From SAR116 cluster bacterium AG-426-I14 (GTDB lineage: Bacteria > Pseudomonadota > Alphaproteobacteria > Puniceispirillales > Marisalimonadaceae): DNA of 33,568 nt. The notes beneath the pieces were generated by a model, which had not been told where the DNA came from, searched no databases, and saw nothing but the letters and a program-made list of their open reading frames with translations. Below, piece after piece: positions 8,345 to 15,681 of this stretch. The translations under genes were made by a program, and so were the position numbers. Positions within the stretch are counted from its first letter, which is position 1, and every line of letters starts with the position of its first letter. Location: positions 1-33,568 of the forward strand of contig QCNS01000019.1 of the NCBI GenBank assembly GCA_003210055.1, written 5' to 3'.

Positions 8345-9424
8345 TCAAGAAAGTTTTAATAATTTTTCCTTCTCAGCCATTTTTAGGTCTTCTTCAATCA
8401 TTTCCTTTACAAGTTCTTTAAAAGTTATTTTAGGTTTCCAACCTAATTCTTCACGTGCTTTGGTTGCGTCACCTAAAAGATTTTCTACTTCTGTTGGACG
8501 AAAGTATTTAGGATCTACAAGAATAATTGGTTTTTTTTTATAATTTTTGTCAAATATATAACCTACTTCATCTAAACCACTTCCTTCCCAATTTAAATTA
8601 ATCTTTAGTATTTTTGAACAAATATTAATGAAATCTTTTACGCTGTATTGGACACCAGTTGCAATAATATAATCTCTTGGTGTTTTTTGTTGTAACATTC
8701 TCCATTGCATATCTACATAATCTTTCGCATGACCCCAGTCTCTTTTTGAATTTAAATTACCTATAAAGATTTTATCTTGCAGTCCTAATTTTATTCTTGT
8801 CAGTGCTCTAGTAATTTTTCTTGTGACAAATGTCTCACCTCTTCTTGGACTTTCGTGATTAAATAAAATTCCATTACAAGCAAAAATACCAAAAGCTTCT
8901 CTATAATTTATAGTTGTCCAATATGCAAAAAGTTTAGCTATTGCATAAGGACTTCTCGGATAAAAAGGTGTTGTTTCCTTTTGAGGTATCTCTTGAACTT
9001 TTCCAAATAACTCAGAAGTTGACGCCTGATAAAATTTTGTTTTATTTTCTAACCCTTGGGTTTTTATAGCTTCTAAAATTCTAAGAGCTCCCAATGCGTC
9101 AGCATTAGCAGTATATTCAGGTTGTTCAAAACTTACTGCGACATGAGATTGAGCGGCTAAATTGTAAATCTCATCTGGCTGTATTGTTTGAATTAATTTA
9201 GTTAAACTTGTCCCATCTGTCATATCTCCATGATGTAAATAAAATCGAACATTATTTTCATGAGAGTCTTGATACAAATGGTCTACTCTATCAGTATTAA
9301 ATAGTGAAGACCTTCTTTTTAACCCATGTACAATATAACCCTTGTTGAGTAAAAATTCTGCTAAATAAGAGCCATCTTGGCCTGTTACACCAGTTATAAA
9401 AGCTATTTTCCTTTTTAAGTTCAT
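8345..9424 (-). CDS. gmd: GDP-mannose 4,6-dehydratase
   Basis: Converts GDP-D-mannose to GDP-4-keto-6-deoxy-D-mannose, the first step to GDP-L-fucose. Its 359 residues match the family length. The Rossmann motif [11 protein letters not shown] (11-21) is followed by [20 protein letters not shown], a Gmd hallmark. [13 protein letters not shown] (88-100) and the catalytic [11 protein letters not shown] (131-141) with YAIAK (160-164) are intact, and [15 protein letters not shown] completes the substrate site. It lies 8 bp after the GDP-fucose synthase gene, its usual partner, and GDP-mannose would come from ManC encoded at 13.4-14.9 kb. All key residues are visible; assignment is secure. Confidence 0.96.
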   Translation of the reverse strand: MNLKRKIAFITGVTGQDGSYLAEFLLNKGYIVHGLKRRSSLFNTDRVDHLYQDSHENNVRFYLHHGDMTDGTSLTKLIQTIQPDEIYNLAAQSHVAVSFEQPEYTANADALGALRILEAIKTQGLENKTKFYQASTSELFGKVQEIPQKETTPFYPRSPYAIAKLFAYWTTINYREAFGIFACNGILFNHESPRRGETFVTRKITRALTRIKLGLQDKIFIGNLNSKRDWGHAKDYVDMQWRMLQQKTPRDYIIATGVQYSVKDFINICSKILKINLNWEGSGLDEVGYIFDKNYKKKPIILVDPKYFRPTEVENLLGDATKAREELGWKPKITFKELVKEMIEEDLKMAEKEKLLKLS

Positions 9425-9432
9425 TTTATTCT

Positions 9433-10392
9433 CTATAAATTATCTTTATTTTTATCAAGAAAATTTTCGTAAGCGATTTTTAATCCAGTATTTAAACTAA
9501 TTTGTGGAAACCAACCTAAAGAATTTATTAGAGAACTATCCATTAGTTTTTGAGGTGAACCATCAGGTTTACTTTTATCGTAATTAATTTTACCTTCAAA
9601 TCCTACTACCTTTTTTATTAACTTTGCTAATTCACCAATTGATATTTCATTGCCACTTCCAACGTTAATATGACTAAGCATTGGTCTCGTAAAACAATCA
9701 TATTTTTCTTTTTTTAATTTCATAATATGAATACATGCTCTAGCTAAATCATCTACAAATAAAAATTCTCTTTTTGGTTTTCCAGTGCCCCAAATAGTCA
9801 CCTCCGAACCTTTTAATTTTGCCTCATGAAATTTCCTTATTAATGCTGGGACAACATGAGATTGTTGAAGATCATAATTATCTCCTGGGCCGTAAAGATT
9901 TGTTGGCATTACGCTTCTATAATCAACATCATGTGTTTTCGAATATTGTCTGTTGTAACTTTCACAAAGTTTTATACCTGCAATTTTGGAAACAGCATAA
10001 GGCTCATTTGTTTTTTCTAAAACACCGGTTAAAAGATAGTTTTCTTTCATTGGTTGCTTTGCATTTACTGGATAAATACAGCTTGAACCAAGGAATAAAA
10101 GTTTCTTAACACCATTTTTGAAAGCACTATGAATTACATTTGTTTGTATAATTAAATTTTCATATATAAAATCTGCTGGAAATTCATTGTTTGCATAAAT
10201 ACCTCCAACTTTCGCCGCTGCCAAATAAACCTGTTCAATTTTATTTGTATTAAAAAAATTGTTAACTAAAGTTTGATTTGTTAAATCTAATTCAGATCTA
10301 GATTTAATAATTATATTTTTTTTCCCCATCTTTTTAAGTATTCTTAAAATAGCTGAGCCAACCATTCCCTTATGTCCTGCAATAAAAATCAT
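9433..10392 (-). CDS. fcl: GDP-L-fucose synthase
   Basis: Epimerises and reduces GDP-4-keto-6-deoxy-D-mannose to GDP-L-fucose with NADPH. The 319-residue protein has the short N-terminal motif [12 protein letters not shown] (3-14), [13 protein letters not shown] (56-68) and GSSCIYP (101-107). The latter contains the serine and cysteine typical of GDP-fucose synthases. The catalytic YAVSK (131-135) and [13 protein letters not shown], a GER1/WcaG signature, follow. Position next to gmd, with an 8 bp gap, agrees. It follows galE by 39 bp, the largest gap inside the operon; I see no terminator or convincing promoter in that gap. Confidence 0.95.
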   Translation of the reverse strand: MIFIAGHKGMVGSAILRILKKMGKKNIIIKSRSELDLTNQTLVNNFFNTNKIEQVYLAAAKVGGIYANNEFPADFIYENLIIQTNVIHSAFKNGVKKLLFLGSSCIYPVNAKQPMKENYLLTGVLEKTNEPYAVSKIAGIKLCESYNRQYSKTHDVDYRSVMPTNLYGPGDNYDLQQSHVVPALIRKFHEAKLKGSEVTIWGTGKPKREFLFVDDLARACIHIMKLKKEKYDCFTRPMLSHINVGSGNEISIGELAKLIKKVVGFEGKINYDKSKPDGSPQKLMDSSLINSLGWFPQISLNTGLKIAYENFLDKNKDNL

Positions 10393-10431
10393 AAAACTTA
10401 ATTTTTAAATATATAATTTGAAACCATAAAA

Positions 10432-11436
10432 TTAATCTTTTTCATTGTGATGTAAAAACTTCCAAGCAGATTCACTCATTTCATCTAAGCCTCTTAAAGA
10501 TCTCCATCCAAGAAACTCAAATGCTTTATTTGGATCAGCATAACATTCGGAGACATCTCCCTCTCTTCGGAAGGTAAAATCATAAGGAACATCACAATGA
10601 TTCATTTTTATAAAGGATTTAAGTAAATCTAAAACACTATATCCTTTTCCAGTGCCCAAGTTAAATTTAAAGCAGCCTTTGTTTTTTAGCAAATAATTAA
10701 ATGACATTTTGTGTCCCTCTGCTAAATCCATAACATGAATATAATCTCTTACACCTGTACCATCGACAGTGGGGTAATCATTACCAAATACAGATAACTT
10801 TTTTAATTTTTTTGAAGCTACTTTGGTAATTATTGGCATTAAATTATTTGCAAGCCCAGTAGGATTATCTCCTATTAAGCCACTATCATGAGATCCTACA
10901 GGATTAAAGTAACGCAAACATGCTATTCGCCAATTGTTATCGCTTGAATATATATCATCAAGCATATCTTCAATCTGGAGTTTAATTCTACCATAGGGAT
11001 TTTTTGGGATAGTTGGATGTTTTTCATCAATTGGCAAATATTTTGGATCACCATATACTGTTGCGCTACTGCTAAATACAAGCAATTTTACATTTTTTTT
11101 ATACATTTCGTTAATTAGATTAATTGTTCCTATCATATTATTTGAATAATACTCTATTGGATTTATTACTGACTCTTTAACAGACTTGTATCCAGCAAAA
11201 TGGAAAACAGCATCAATTTTAAATTTTTCAAAAATACTTTTAATATCATTTGGATTGTTCAGATCACCTTTGTAAAAATATACATCCTTATCTAAAATCT
11301 TATTTAATTTTTTAATTGTATCTGAACTACTGTTAACGAGGTTATCAAAAAGTATAACTTCATGACCTGATTTTGCCATTGTAACAGCTACATGACTGCC
11401 AATGTAACCCATACCACCTGTAAGAAGTAACTTCAT
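10432..11436 (-). CDS. galE: UDP-glucose 4-epimerase
   Basis: Interconverts UDP-glucose and UDP-galactose (possibly the N-acetyl forms). The 334 residues show the NAD motif TGGMGYIGSH (6-15), HFAGYKSVKESV (79-90), FSSSATVYG (121-129) and the catalytic YGRIK (148-152). LRYFNPVGSHDSGLIGD and the C-terminal REGDVSECYADP are classical for GalE. It lies 20 bp after the antiterminator gene, making it the first biosynthetic gene of the operon. It should supply galactose units for the glycan. Substrate breadth cannot be judged by eye. Confidence 0.94.
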   Translation of the reverse strand: MKLLLTGGMGYIGSHVAVTMAKSGHEVILFDNLVNSSSDTIKKLNKILDKDVYFYKGDLNNPNDIKSIFEKFKIDAVFHFAGYKSVKESVINPIEYYSNNMIGTINLINEMYKKNVKLLVFSSSATVYGDPKYLPIDEKHPTIPKNPYGRIKLQIEDMLDDIYSSDNNWRIACLRYFNPVGSHDSGLIGDNPTGLANNLMPIITKVASKKLKKLSVFGNDYPTVDGTGVRDYIHVMDLAEGHKMSFNYLLKNKGCFKFNLGTGKGYSVLDLLKSFIKMNHCDVPYDFTFRREGDVSECYADPNKAFEFLGWRSLRGLDEMSESAWKFLHHNEKD

Positions 11437-11456
11437 TTAATGTCTATTAAAAATAT

Positions 11457-11960
11457 TTATAACAATTCAGCTTTTGTTAAACCATTATCAATTATGATTG
11501 TTGAATTTAACATTTCAAATAAAATTTTAAGTCTACCTTTTTCATCAATCTGTTCAATCGTCCCCAAAAAGCTTGTTAAAGGCCCTCGTATAAATCTGAT
11601 TTTATCTCCTTTTTTTAATTTTTTTTTGTCTAAAGAACAGTTTTTACTCGATTTTTTAAGATTATTGATAAATGAGTCAGGTAAAGTCCCTATTTTTTTT
11701 TTGTCAACTCTTAATAATCTTGATATTCCGTAGGTGGAATCTACTGAAACCACATCTCTTGAAAATGGATTAATTCTAACAAATATGTAACCAGGAAATA
11801 GAGTTTTTTGTGACTGTTTAAAAATTTTACCAACTCTTTTAGTAACTTTACGTTTTGGTGAATAATACTCGAATTCTTGTCTTTCCAAATTTAATTCAGC
11901 CTTTTTCACCATATTTGGCTTTAATTGAGCAACCACCCAAATTAATTTACTACACGTCAC
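11457..11960 (-). CDS. NusG paralogue, RfaH-like transcription antitermination factor
   Basis: A 167-residue specialised NusG. The N-terminal NGN domain (about 6-105) has WVVAQLKPN (8-16), FEYYSPKRK (30-38) and LFPGYIFVRI (54-63), and a KOW domain with KKGDKIRFIRGPLTSFLGTI covers about 116-167. Such proteins bind RNA polymerase at an ops-type pause and prevent premature termination across long polysaccharide operons. The start is GTG at 11960 with GGAG upstream; it overlaps the regulator gene by 11 bp. It is second in the operon that it presumably serves, and an ops-like sequence lies in the leader at 12311-12318. It is clearly a paralogue and not housekeeping NusG, given operon context and divergent sequence. 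Confidence 0.88.
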   Translation of the reverse strand: MTCSKLIWVVAQLKPNMVKKAELNLERQEFEYYSPKRKVTKRVGKIFKQSQKTLFPGYIFVRINPFSRDVVSVDSTYGISRLLRVDKKKIGTLPDSFINNLKKSSKNCSLDKKKLKKGDKIRFIRGPLTSFLGTIEQIDEKGRLKILFEMLNSTIIIDNGLTKAELL

Positions 11961-12303
11961 GATAATTTACTCCATTATTAAGTTCTTTTTCCAATGATTT
12001 TATTTGGTTTTGAATTTTTAAATACTCAGATTTTTTTATAGCTAAAAATTTTCGAGTTAATCTCATTTTTTCTGAAAACCCATTGGGAGTTAATAGATAA
12101 ACATATGCAAGTTTATTGTTAGATTTTTTAAAATTTTGTGCTTTGACCAGACCTTTCTTTATCAGAGCTCTTAAACAATAATTAATAGCACCTAAACTAA
12201 CATTCATTTCTTCTGACAAATTTCTTTGACTAGTTTTCCCATCATTGCTTAACCTTTTCAAAACGGCTAAATCTAATTCATCTTTTATTTTATTGTCTTG
12301 CAT
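11950..12303 (-). CDS. EPS-associated MarR-family winged-helix regulator
   Basis: A 117-residue DNA-binding protein when started at the ATG at 12303. A TTG at 12336 would add 11 residues (through TRCAVAIIM) that do not fit the family and would lie only a few bases after the predicted transcription start. The winged helix is seen in LDLAVLKRLSNDGKTSQRNL, then EEMNVSLGAINYCLRALIKKG, NKLAYVYLLTPNGFSEK and a basic, probably coiled-coil C-terminus (FLAIKKSEYLKIQNQIKSLEK in part). This pattern is that of the EPS-associated MarR-like regulators commonly found heading exopolysaccharide loci. It is the first gene of the operon; a palindrome overlapping its promoter is a likely binding site, so autoregulation is inferred. 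Effector unknown. Confidence 0.85.
   Translation of the reverse strand: MQDNKIKDELDLAVLKRLSNDGKTSQRNLSEEMNVSLGAINYCLRALIKKGLVKAQNFKKSNNKLAYVYLLTPNGFSEKMRLTRKFLAIKKSEYLKIQNQIKSLEKELNNGVNYRDV
11970..11973 (-). promoter_or_regulatory. Shine-Dalgarno deciding the GTG start of the RfaH-like gene
   Basis: The minus strand reads GGAG nine bases before the GTG at 11960, within the last codons of the regulator gene. The NGN domain begins only seven residues after this GTG, and the next in-frame ATG (codon 17) would remove its first strand, so the GTG start is preferred. Confidence 0.6.
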
Positions 12304-12310
12304 AATAATA

Positions 12311-12318
12311 GCTACCGC
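12311..12318 (-). promoter_or_regulatory. ops-like element in the operon leader
   Basis: The minus strand reads TGCGGTAGCTATTATTATG up to the start codon. The eight bases GCGGTAGC match without a mismatch the core of the enterobacterial ops element (GGCGGTAGCGT) that recruits RfaH. It would lie about 25-32 bases into the transcript, just upstream of the regulator and RfaH-like genes. The match is seen directly; function in this organism is inferred. Confidence 0.55.
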
Positions 12319-12343
12319 ACAGCGTGTTTTTAACAAACTGTTA

Positions 12344-12364
12344 TATGTTCATTACATGAACATA
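12344..12364. promoter_or_regulatory. Perfect 9-bp inverted repeat, candidate operator
   Basis: TATGTTCAT and its exact reverse complement ATGAACATA are separated by TAC. The repeat covers the predicted -10 hexamer and part of the spacer of the operon promoter, the expected place for a dimeric winged-helix repressor. The MarR-like protein encoded 41 bp downstream is the natural candidate to bind it. Confidence 0.55.
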
Positions 12365-12377
12365 CTAAAAAAGTCAA
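12349..12377 (-). promoter_or_regulatory. Sigma70-like promoter of the polysaccharide operon
   Basis: On the minus strand, TTGACT (12377-12372) is followed after 17 bp by TAATGA (12354-12349). The -35 is five of six to consensus; the -10 is weaker. Predicted initiation near 12342 gives a leader of about 40 bases that contains the ops-like motif. Confidence 0.5.
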
Positions 12378-12405
12378 TATGCACCTATAAAATAACATCA
12401 ATTCT

Positions 12406-13458
12406 TTATTTAATTTTGTAATATTCTTTGTACCAATTTACGAATTGTTCTATACCATCAGATAGTTTTGTATTTGGTTTAAAACCAGTTAAACTTTTTA
12501 AAAGTTTAATGTCTGAATATGTTTCAATTAAGTCTCCTGGCTGCAAACAAACATATTTTTTTTTAGCTTTTTTACAAAGTATATTCTCTAAAGTAGAAAT
12601 AAATTTTGTAAGCTCTATTGGTTCAGAATTTCCTATATTGACTATTCTCCAGGGTGCGGCTACAGATATACTATCATTTTTAATTTTTTGGACTCTATTT
12701 TCTGGTTTATCAGGTTTCTTGTTTATAAGTAAAAATATGGCTTCAACTAGATCGTTTATAAAAGTAAAGTCTCTTTTCATTCTTCCAAAATTATAAACAT
12801 TAATTTTTTTATTATTTAAAATAGATGAAGTAAATTTAAATAGTGCCATATCAGGCCGTCCCCAAGGACCATAAACTGTAAAGAATCTAAAAATTGTTGT
12901 GGGTATACAATATAACAATGAATAAGAATGAGACATTGCTTCAGTTGCAATTTTTGAAGAAGCATAGAATGATTTTGGTAAGTTACAATTATCGTTTTCA
13001 TTAAAAGGCAATTTTGTGTTTGCCCCATAAACCGATGAAGTTGAAGCTATCAAAATATGTTCAACATTATTTTTTTTTACCTCCTCCAAAAGATTATATG
13101 TCCCCAAGACATTTGAATCTAGATAACTATCAGGATTCTTAAATGAATATCTAACACCCGCTTGAGCAGCAAGATGAATAATTATTTTAGGATTATATTT
13201 TTTAAAAATTTTTGATAATGAAACTTTGTCATTTAACATTACTTCATAAGCATAGAAATTAGCATTTTTTTTTAAAATTTCATGTCGATTTTTTTTTAAT
13301 GTAGTATCATAGTAATCTGTCATTCCATCAATTCCAATAACTTTAAACCCTCTAGAAATCAAAGTATCAGCAACGTGAAAACCAATAAAGCCAGCCGATC
13401 CCGTTATCAAAATATTTTTGTTTTTTGACAAGCTTTTCTTACTTTTTAATTCTACCAT
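12406..13458 (-). CDS. UDP-glucuronate 4-epimerase (UDP-galacturonate supply)
   Basis: Interconverts UDP-glucuronate and UDP-galacturonate. It has 350 residues from the ATG at 13458, chosen because GAGGAC lies 4 bases upstream; an ATG at 13470 is possible but has no such site. The Rossmann motif is TGSAGFIGFH (19-28). GMTDYYDTTLKKNRHEIL (45-62) is the recognisable signature of this epimerase group, and STSSVYG (139-145) and YASSK (165-169) are catalytic. FFTVYGPWGRPDMALFKF is also typical. The start overlaps manC by 20 bp. The gene is in the murQ-manC unit, upstream of the next operon's own promoter. A UDP-glucuronate source (Ugd) is not in the window. Confidence 0.88.
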   Translation of the reverse strand: MVELKSKKSLSKNKNILITGSAGFIGFHVADTLISRGFKVIGIDGMTDYYDTTLKKNRHEILKKNANFYAYEVMLNDKVSLSKIFKKYNPKIIIHLAAQAGVRYSFKNPDSYLDSNVLGTYNLLEEVKKNNVEHILIASTSSVYGANTKLPFNENDNCNLPKSFYASSKIATEAMSHSYSLLYCIPTTIFRFFTVYGPWGRPDMALFKFTSSILNNKKINVYNFGRMKRDFTFINDLVEAIFLLINKKPDKPENRVQKIKNDSISVAAPWRIVNIGNSEPIELTKFISTLENILCKKAKKKYVCLQPGDLIETYSDIKLLKSLTGFKPNTKLSDGIEQFVNWYKEYYKIK

Positions 13459-14869
13459 AATTGTCCTCATAGCGAATTATATCATCTTCACCAAAATATG
13501 TGCCTGTTTGAATTTCAATTATTATTAAATAATTTTTCTTTGGGTTATGAAGTCTATGTTTAGATCCTAATGGAATAAAAATAGACTCTCCTTTAGATAG
13601 AACTGTAATATTTTCATTAATTGTTACCTCTGCAATTCCTTCAACAACAACCCAATGCTCAGAACGAAATTTGTGACTTTGTAAACTTAATGATGCATTT
13701 GAGTTTACAAAAATTTTTTTCACTTTATAAAACTTAGATGAACTTAAAACTTCAAACCATCCCCAAGGCCTATAATCTTTTGGAAAAAACTCAGATATAT
13801 GTAACTTTTGCTTTTTAAGTTCATCTACAGCAAACTTTACATCTTGAGAATTATTTTTATTTGTAATTAATGTAGCATCACTTGTTGCTATAGCTATTAC
13901 ATCTTCTAAACCTATTCCTACAAGATGTGGCCCATCACTACTGGTTTTAAGAAGAGAGTTTTTACAATTTAAATGAGTAACATTTCCAACAGCAGCAATT
14001 CCATTTTTATTTTTTTTATGTTCTTGCCAAACTGTTTGCCAGTCACCAAGATCTGACCATTTACCATTAAATGGAATAGCAGTTACGTTTTTAATTTTTT
14101 CTAAGATTGCGTGATCTATTGATATATTTTTTGCCTTAGACCATGCCTTTGATTCTAATCTAAAAAAATCAAGATCTCTTTTCCCTCTCTCAAAAGAATT
14201 ATTTACATATTTATAAATTTTAGGGTGATAATTTAAAAACGCCTCAATTAAGTCTTTAGCCCTAAATAGTATTATACCAGCATTCCAAAAAAAATTATTC
14301 TTCTTATACATTTTTTTTGCGGAAATCAAATCAGGTTTTTCCAAAAACTTTTTAATATTACTATTTTTAAGGGAGGTTTTAATTATTTCTATATAACCAT
14401 AACCTGTCTCTGGTCTAGATGGTTTTATTCCAAAAATAATTAGGTTTCCATCATTAATTTTTTTCATTCCGTCTAAAATTAATTTATGGAATTTTTCTTT
14501 TTCTGGAATCAAATGATCTGTTGGACTCATTAATGCAATAGCGTCTTTATCTTTTTTGTACATATAAATTGATGCAGCTAATAACGCGGGACCTGTATTT
14601 TTAGGTTCTGGTTCTAAAAAAATTGTACCTGGTTTCAATTTGATATTTTTAAACTGCTCTAAAACAATAAATCTAAAATCTGAGTTTGTAATAGTAAGTG
14701 GTTTATCAAAAATTATACCTTCTTTTGAAGTTAATCTTTTTACTGTTTCTTGAAATAAAGAATTTTTGGTTAAAATATTCCCAAATTGTTTTGGGTTACT
14801 CTTTCTTGAAAGTGGCCAAAGACGAGTGCCACTTCCTCCAGCTAAAAGTACAGGAGTTATTTTTTCCAT
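13439..14869 (-). CDS. manC: Mannose-1-phosphate guanylyltransferase / mannose-6-phosphate isomerase
   Basis: Makes GDP-mannose, and in the two-domain form also interconverts fructose-6-P and mannose-6-P. The 476 residues match the bifunctional type II length. The nucleotidyltransferase domain (1-340) opens with LLAGGSGTRLWPLSRKSNPK (8-27) and contains FLEPEPKNTGPALL, MSPTDHLI, EKPD, FWNAGIILF and WSDLGDWQ. The C-terminal cupin (about 370-470) has PWGWFEVL, SLQSHKFRSEHWVVVEG and GESIFIPLGSKHRL. A clear AGGAG lies before the ATG. It follows murQ by 27 bp and overlaps the epimerase. Its product feeds gmd and fcl in the neighbouring operon. Phosphomannomutase is not encoded here. Confidence 0.95.
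   Translation of the reverse strand: MEKITPVLLAGGSGTRLWPLSRKSNPKQFGNILTKNSLFQETVKRLTSKEGIIFDKPLTITNSDFRFIVLEQFKNIKLKPGTIFLEPEPKNTGPALLAASIYMYKKDKDAIALMSPTDHLIPEKEKFHKLILDGMKKINDGNLIIFGIKPSRPETGYGYIEIIKTSLKNSNIKKFLEKPDLISAKKMYKKNNFFWNAGIILFRAKDLIEAFLNYHPKIYKYVNNSFERGKRDLDFFRLESKAWSKAKNISIDHAILEKIKNVTAIPFNGKWSDLGDWQTVWQEHKKNKNGIAAVGNVTHLNCKNSLLKTSSDGPHLVGIGLEDVIAIATSDATLITNKNNSQDVKFAVDELKKQKLHISEFFPKDYRPWGWFEVLSSSKFYKVKKIFVNSNASLSLQSHKFRSEHWVVVEGIAEVTINENITVLSKGESIFIPLGSKHRLHNPKKNYLIIIEIQTGTYFGEDDIIRYEDNYGRIKK
13463..13468 (-). promoter_or_regulatory. Shine-Dalgarno choosing the downstream ATG of the epimerase
   Basis: The minus strand reads GAGGAC four bases before the ATG at 13458, and it overlaps the alternative ATG at 13470. 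This favours the shorter protein and coupling to manC translation. Confidence 0.55.
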
Positions 14870-14896
14870 AACTTGCTCCTATAAATTATATTAATT

Positions 14897-15664
14897 TTAC
14901 TCATTATATGAATATTTTTTATTAAAATAGGCTTCTATTCTAAACTTTCTATCTTTTAATTTCTTATTATTAGAAACCATATTTATCATCTGACCGTCTT
15001 TTACTTTTCCCATCATAATCATCACCATACTAGAAATTAGATTTAAACAGACTTTTTGTGCAGTGCCTGCTTTTAATCTTGTAGAACCTGCTATAACTTC
15101 TTGCTTTGTATCTAAAATAATTTTTACCTTTGCTTGTTTTAAAATACTACCATTTGGATTATTACTTATAGCGACTGTAAGCGCACCTTTTTTTGAAGCT
15201 ATTTTTAAAATTTCCTCTGTAAATTTTGTGTTTCCACTTGCAGCAAGTCCAATAACTACATCGCTTTCATTAAAATTATTGTTTTTAGCAAGAAATTTAG
15301 CGTTTTCAATGTCATCTTCAGAGTTTTCAATTGACTTTGTTAAAGCTTCTTTACCTCCGGCCAATAAAAAATTTAAACGGTCCACAGGCCAACCGAAAGT
15401 TGGATATAATTCTACACCATCTTGTACCCCAATTCTACCTGAAGTTCCTGCTCCACAATAAATTAATTTTCCTTTATTACTTTTTTGAATATGAGAGTAA
15501 ATTGATATCACTGCTTTTTCTATTTTTTCTATACTTTCTCTTACTGATTTCATTCCATTTTCATGTTCATTTAACATTAATTGTAAAGCATCAAGAGTAG
15601 ATAGTTTGTCAACAGGTATAGATTTAGTGTATAACAATTCAGTTTCTGGAATATTTTTGCTCAT
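14897..15664 (-). CDS. murQ: N-acetylmuramic acid 6-phosphate etherase (short form)
   Basis: Cleaves the lactyl ether of MurNAc-6-P to GlcNAc-6-P and lactate in the cytoplasm. The SIS domain is complete: LIYCGAGTSGRIG (67-79), DGVELYPTFG (82-91) and SIENSEDDIE (111-120), which carry the two active-site glutamates, GLAASGNT (139-146) and GSTRLKAGTAQK. At 255 residues it is about 40-45 shorter than typical MurQ (E. coli about 298). The protein stops soon after MVSNNKKLKDRKFRIEAYF, so the small C-terminal helical domain is missing; the stop is genuine in this sequence. It is divergent from anmK across 17 bp and leads into manC by 27 bp. Confidence 0.92.
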   Translation of the reverse strand: MSKNIPETELLYTKSIPVDKLSTLDALQLMLNEHENGMKSVRESIEKIEKAVISIYSHIQKSNKGKLIYCGAGTSGRIGVQDGVELYPTFGWPVDRLNFLLAGGKEALTKSIENSEDDIENAKFLAKNNNFNESDVVIGLAASGNTKFTEEILKIASKKGALTVAISNNPNGSILKQAKVKIILDTKQEVIAGSTRLKAGTAQKVCLNLISSMVMIMMGKVKDGQMINMVSNNKKLKDRKFRIEAYFNKKYSYNE

Positions 15665-15667
15665 GGG

Positions 15668-15681
15668 TTAAATATATTTAA
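15668..15681. promoter_or_regulatory. 14-bp palindrome filling the murQ-anmK divergent gap
   Basis: TTAAATATATTTAA is a perfect palindrome that occupies nearly all of the 17 bp between the two divergent start codons. It contains a TATATT-like -10 in both directions, but is too near either start for normal leaders. It may be a shared operator or simply AT-rich sequence. Confidence 0.3.

Noticed and set aside
12304-12336. An 11-residue N-terminal extension of the MarR-like regulator from a TTG.
   Set aside because: It would begin a few bases after the predicted transcription start and translate through the ops-like element; family members begin near the ATG at 12303.
12816-13028. A 70-codon minus-strand open frame.
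   Set aside because: It is another frame of the same strand inside the UDP-glucuronate epimerase gene, whose motifs are continuous through this part.
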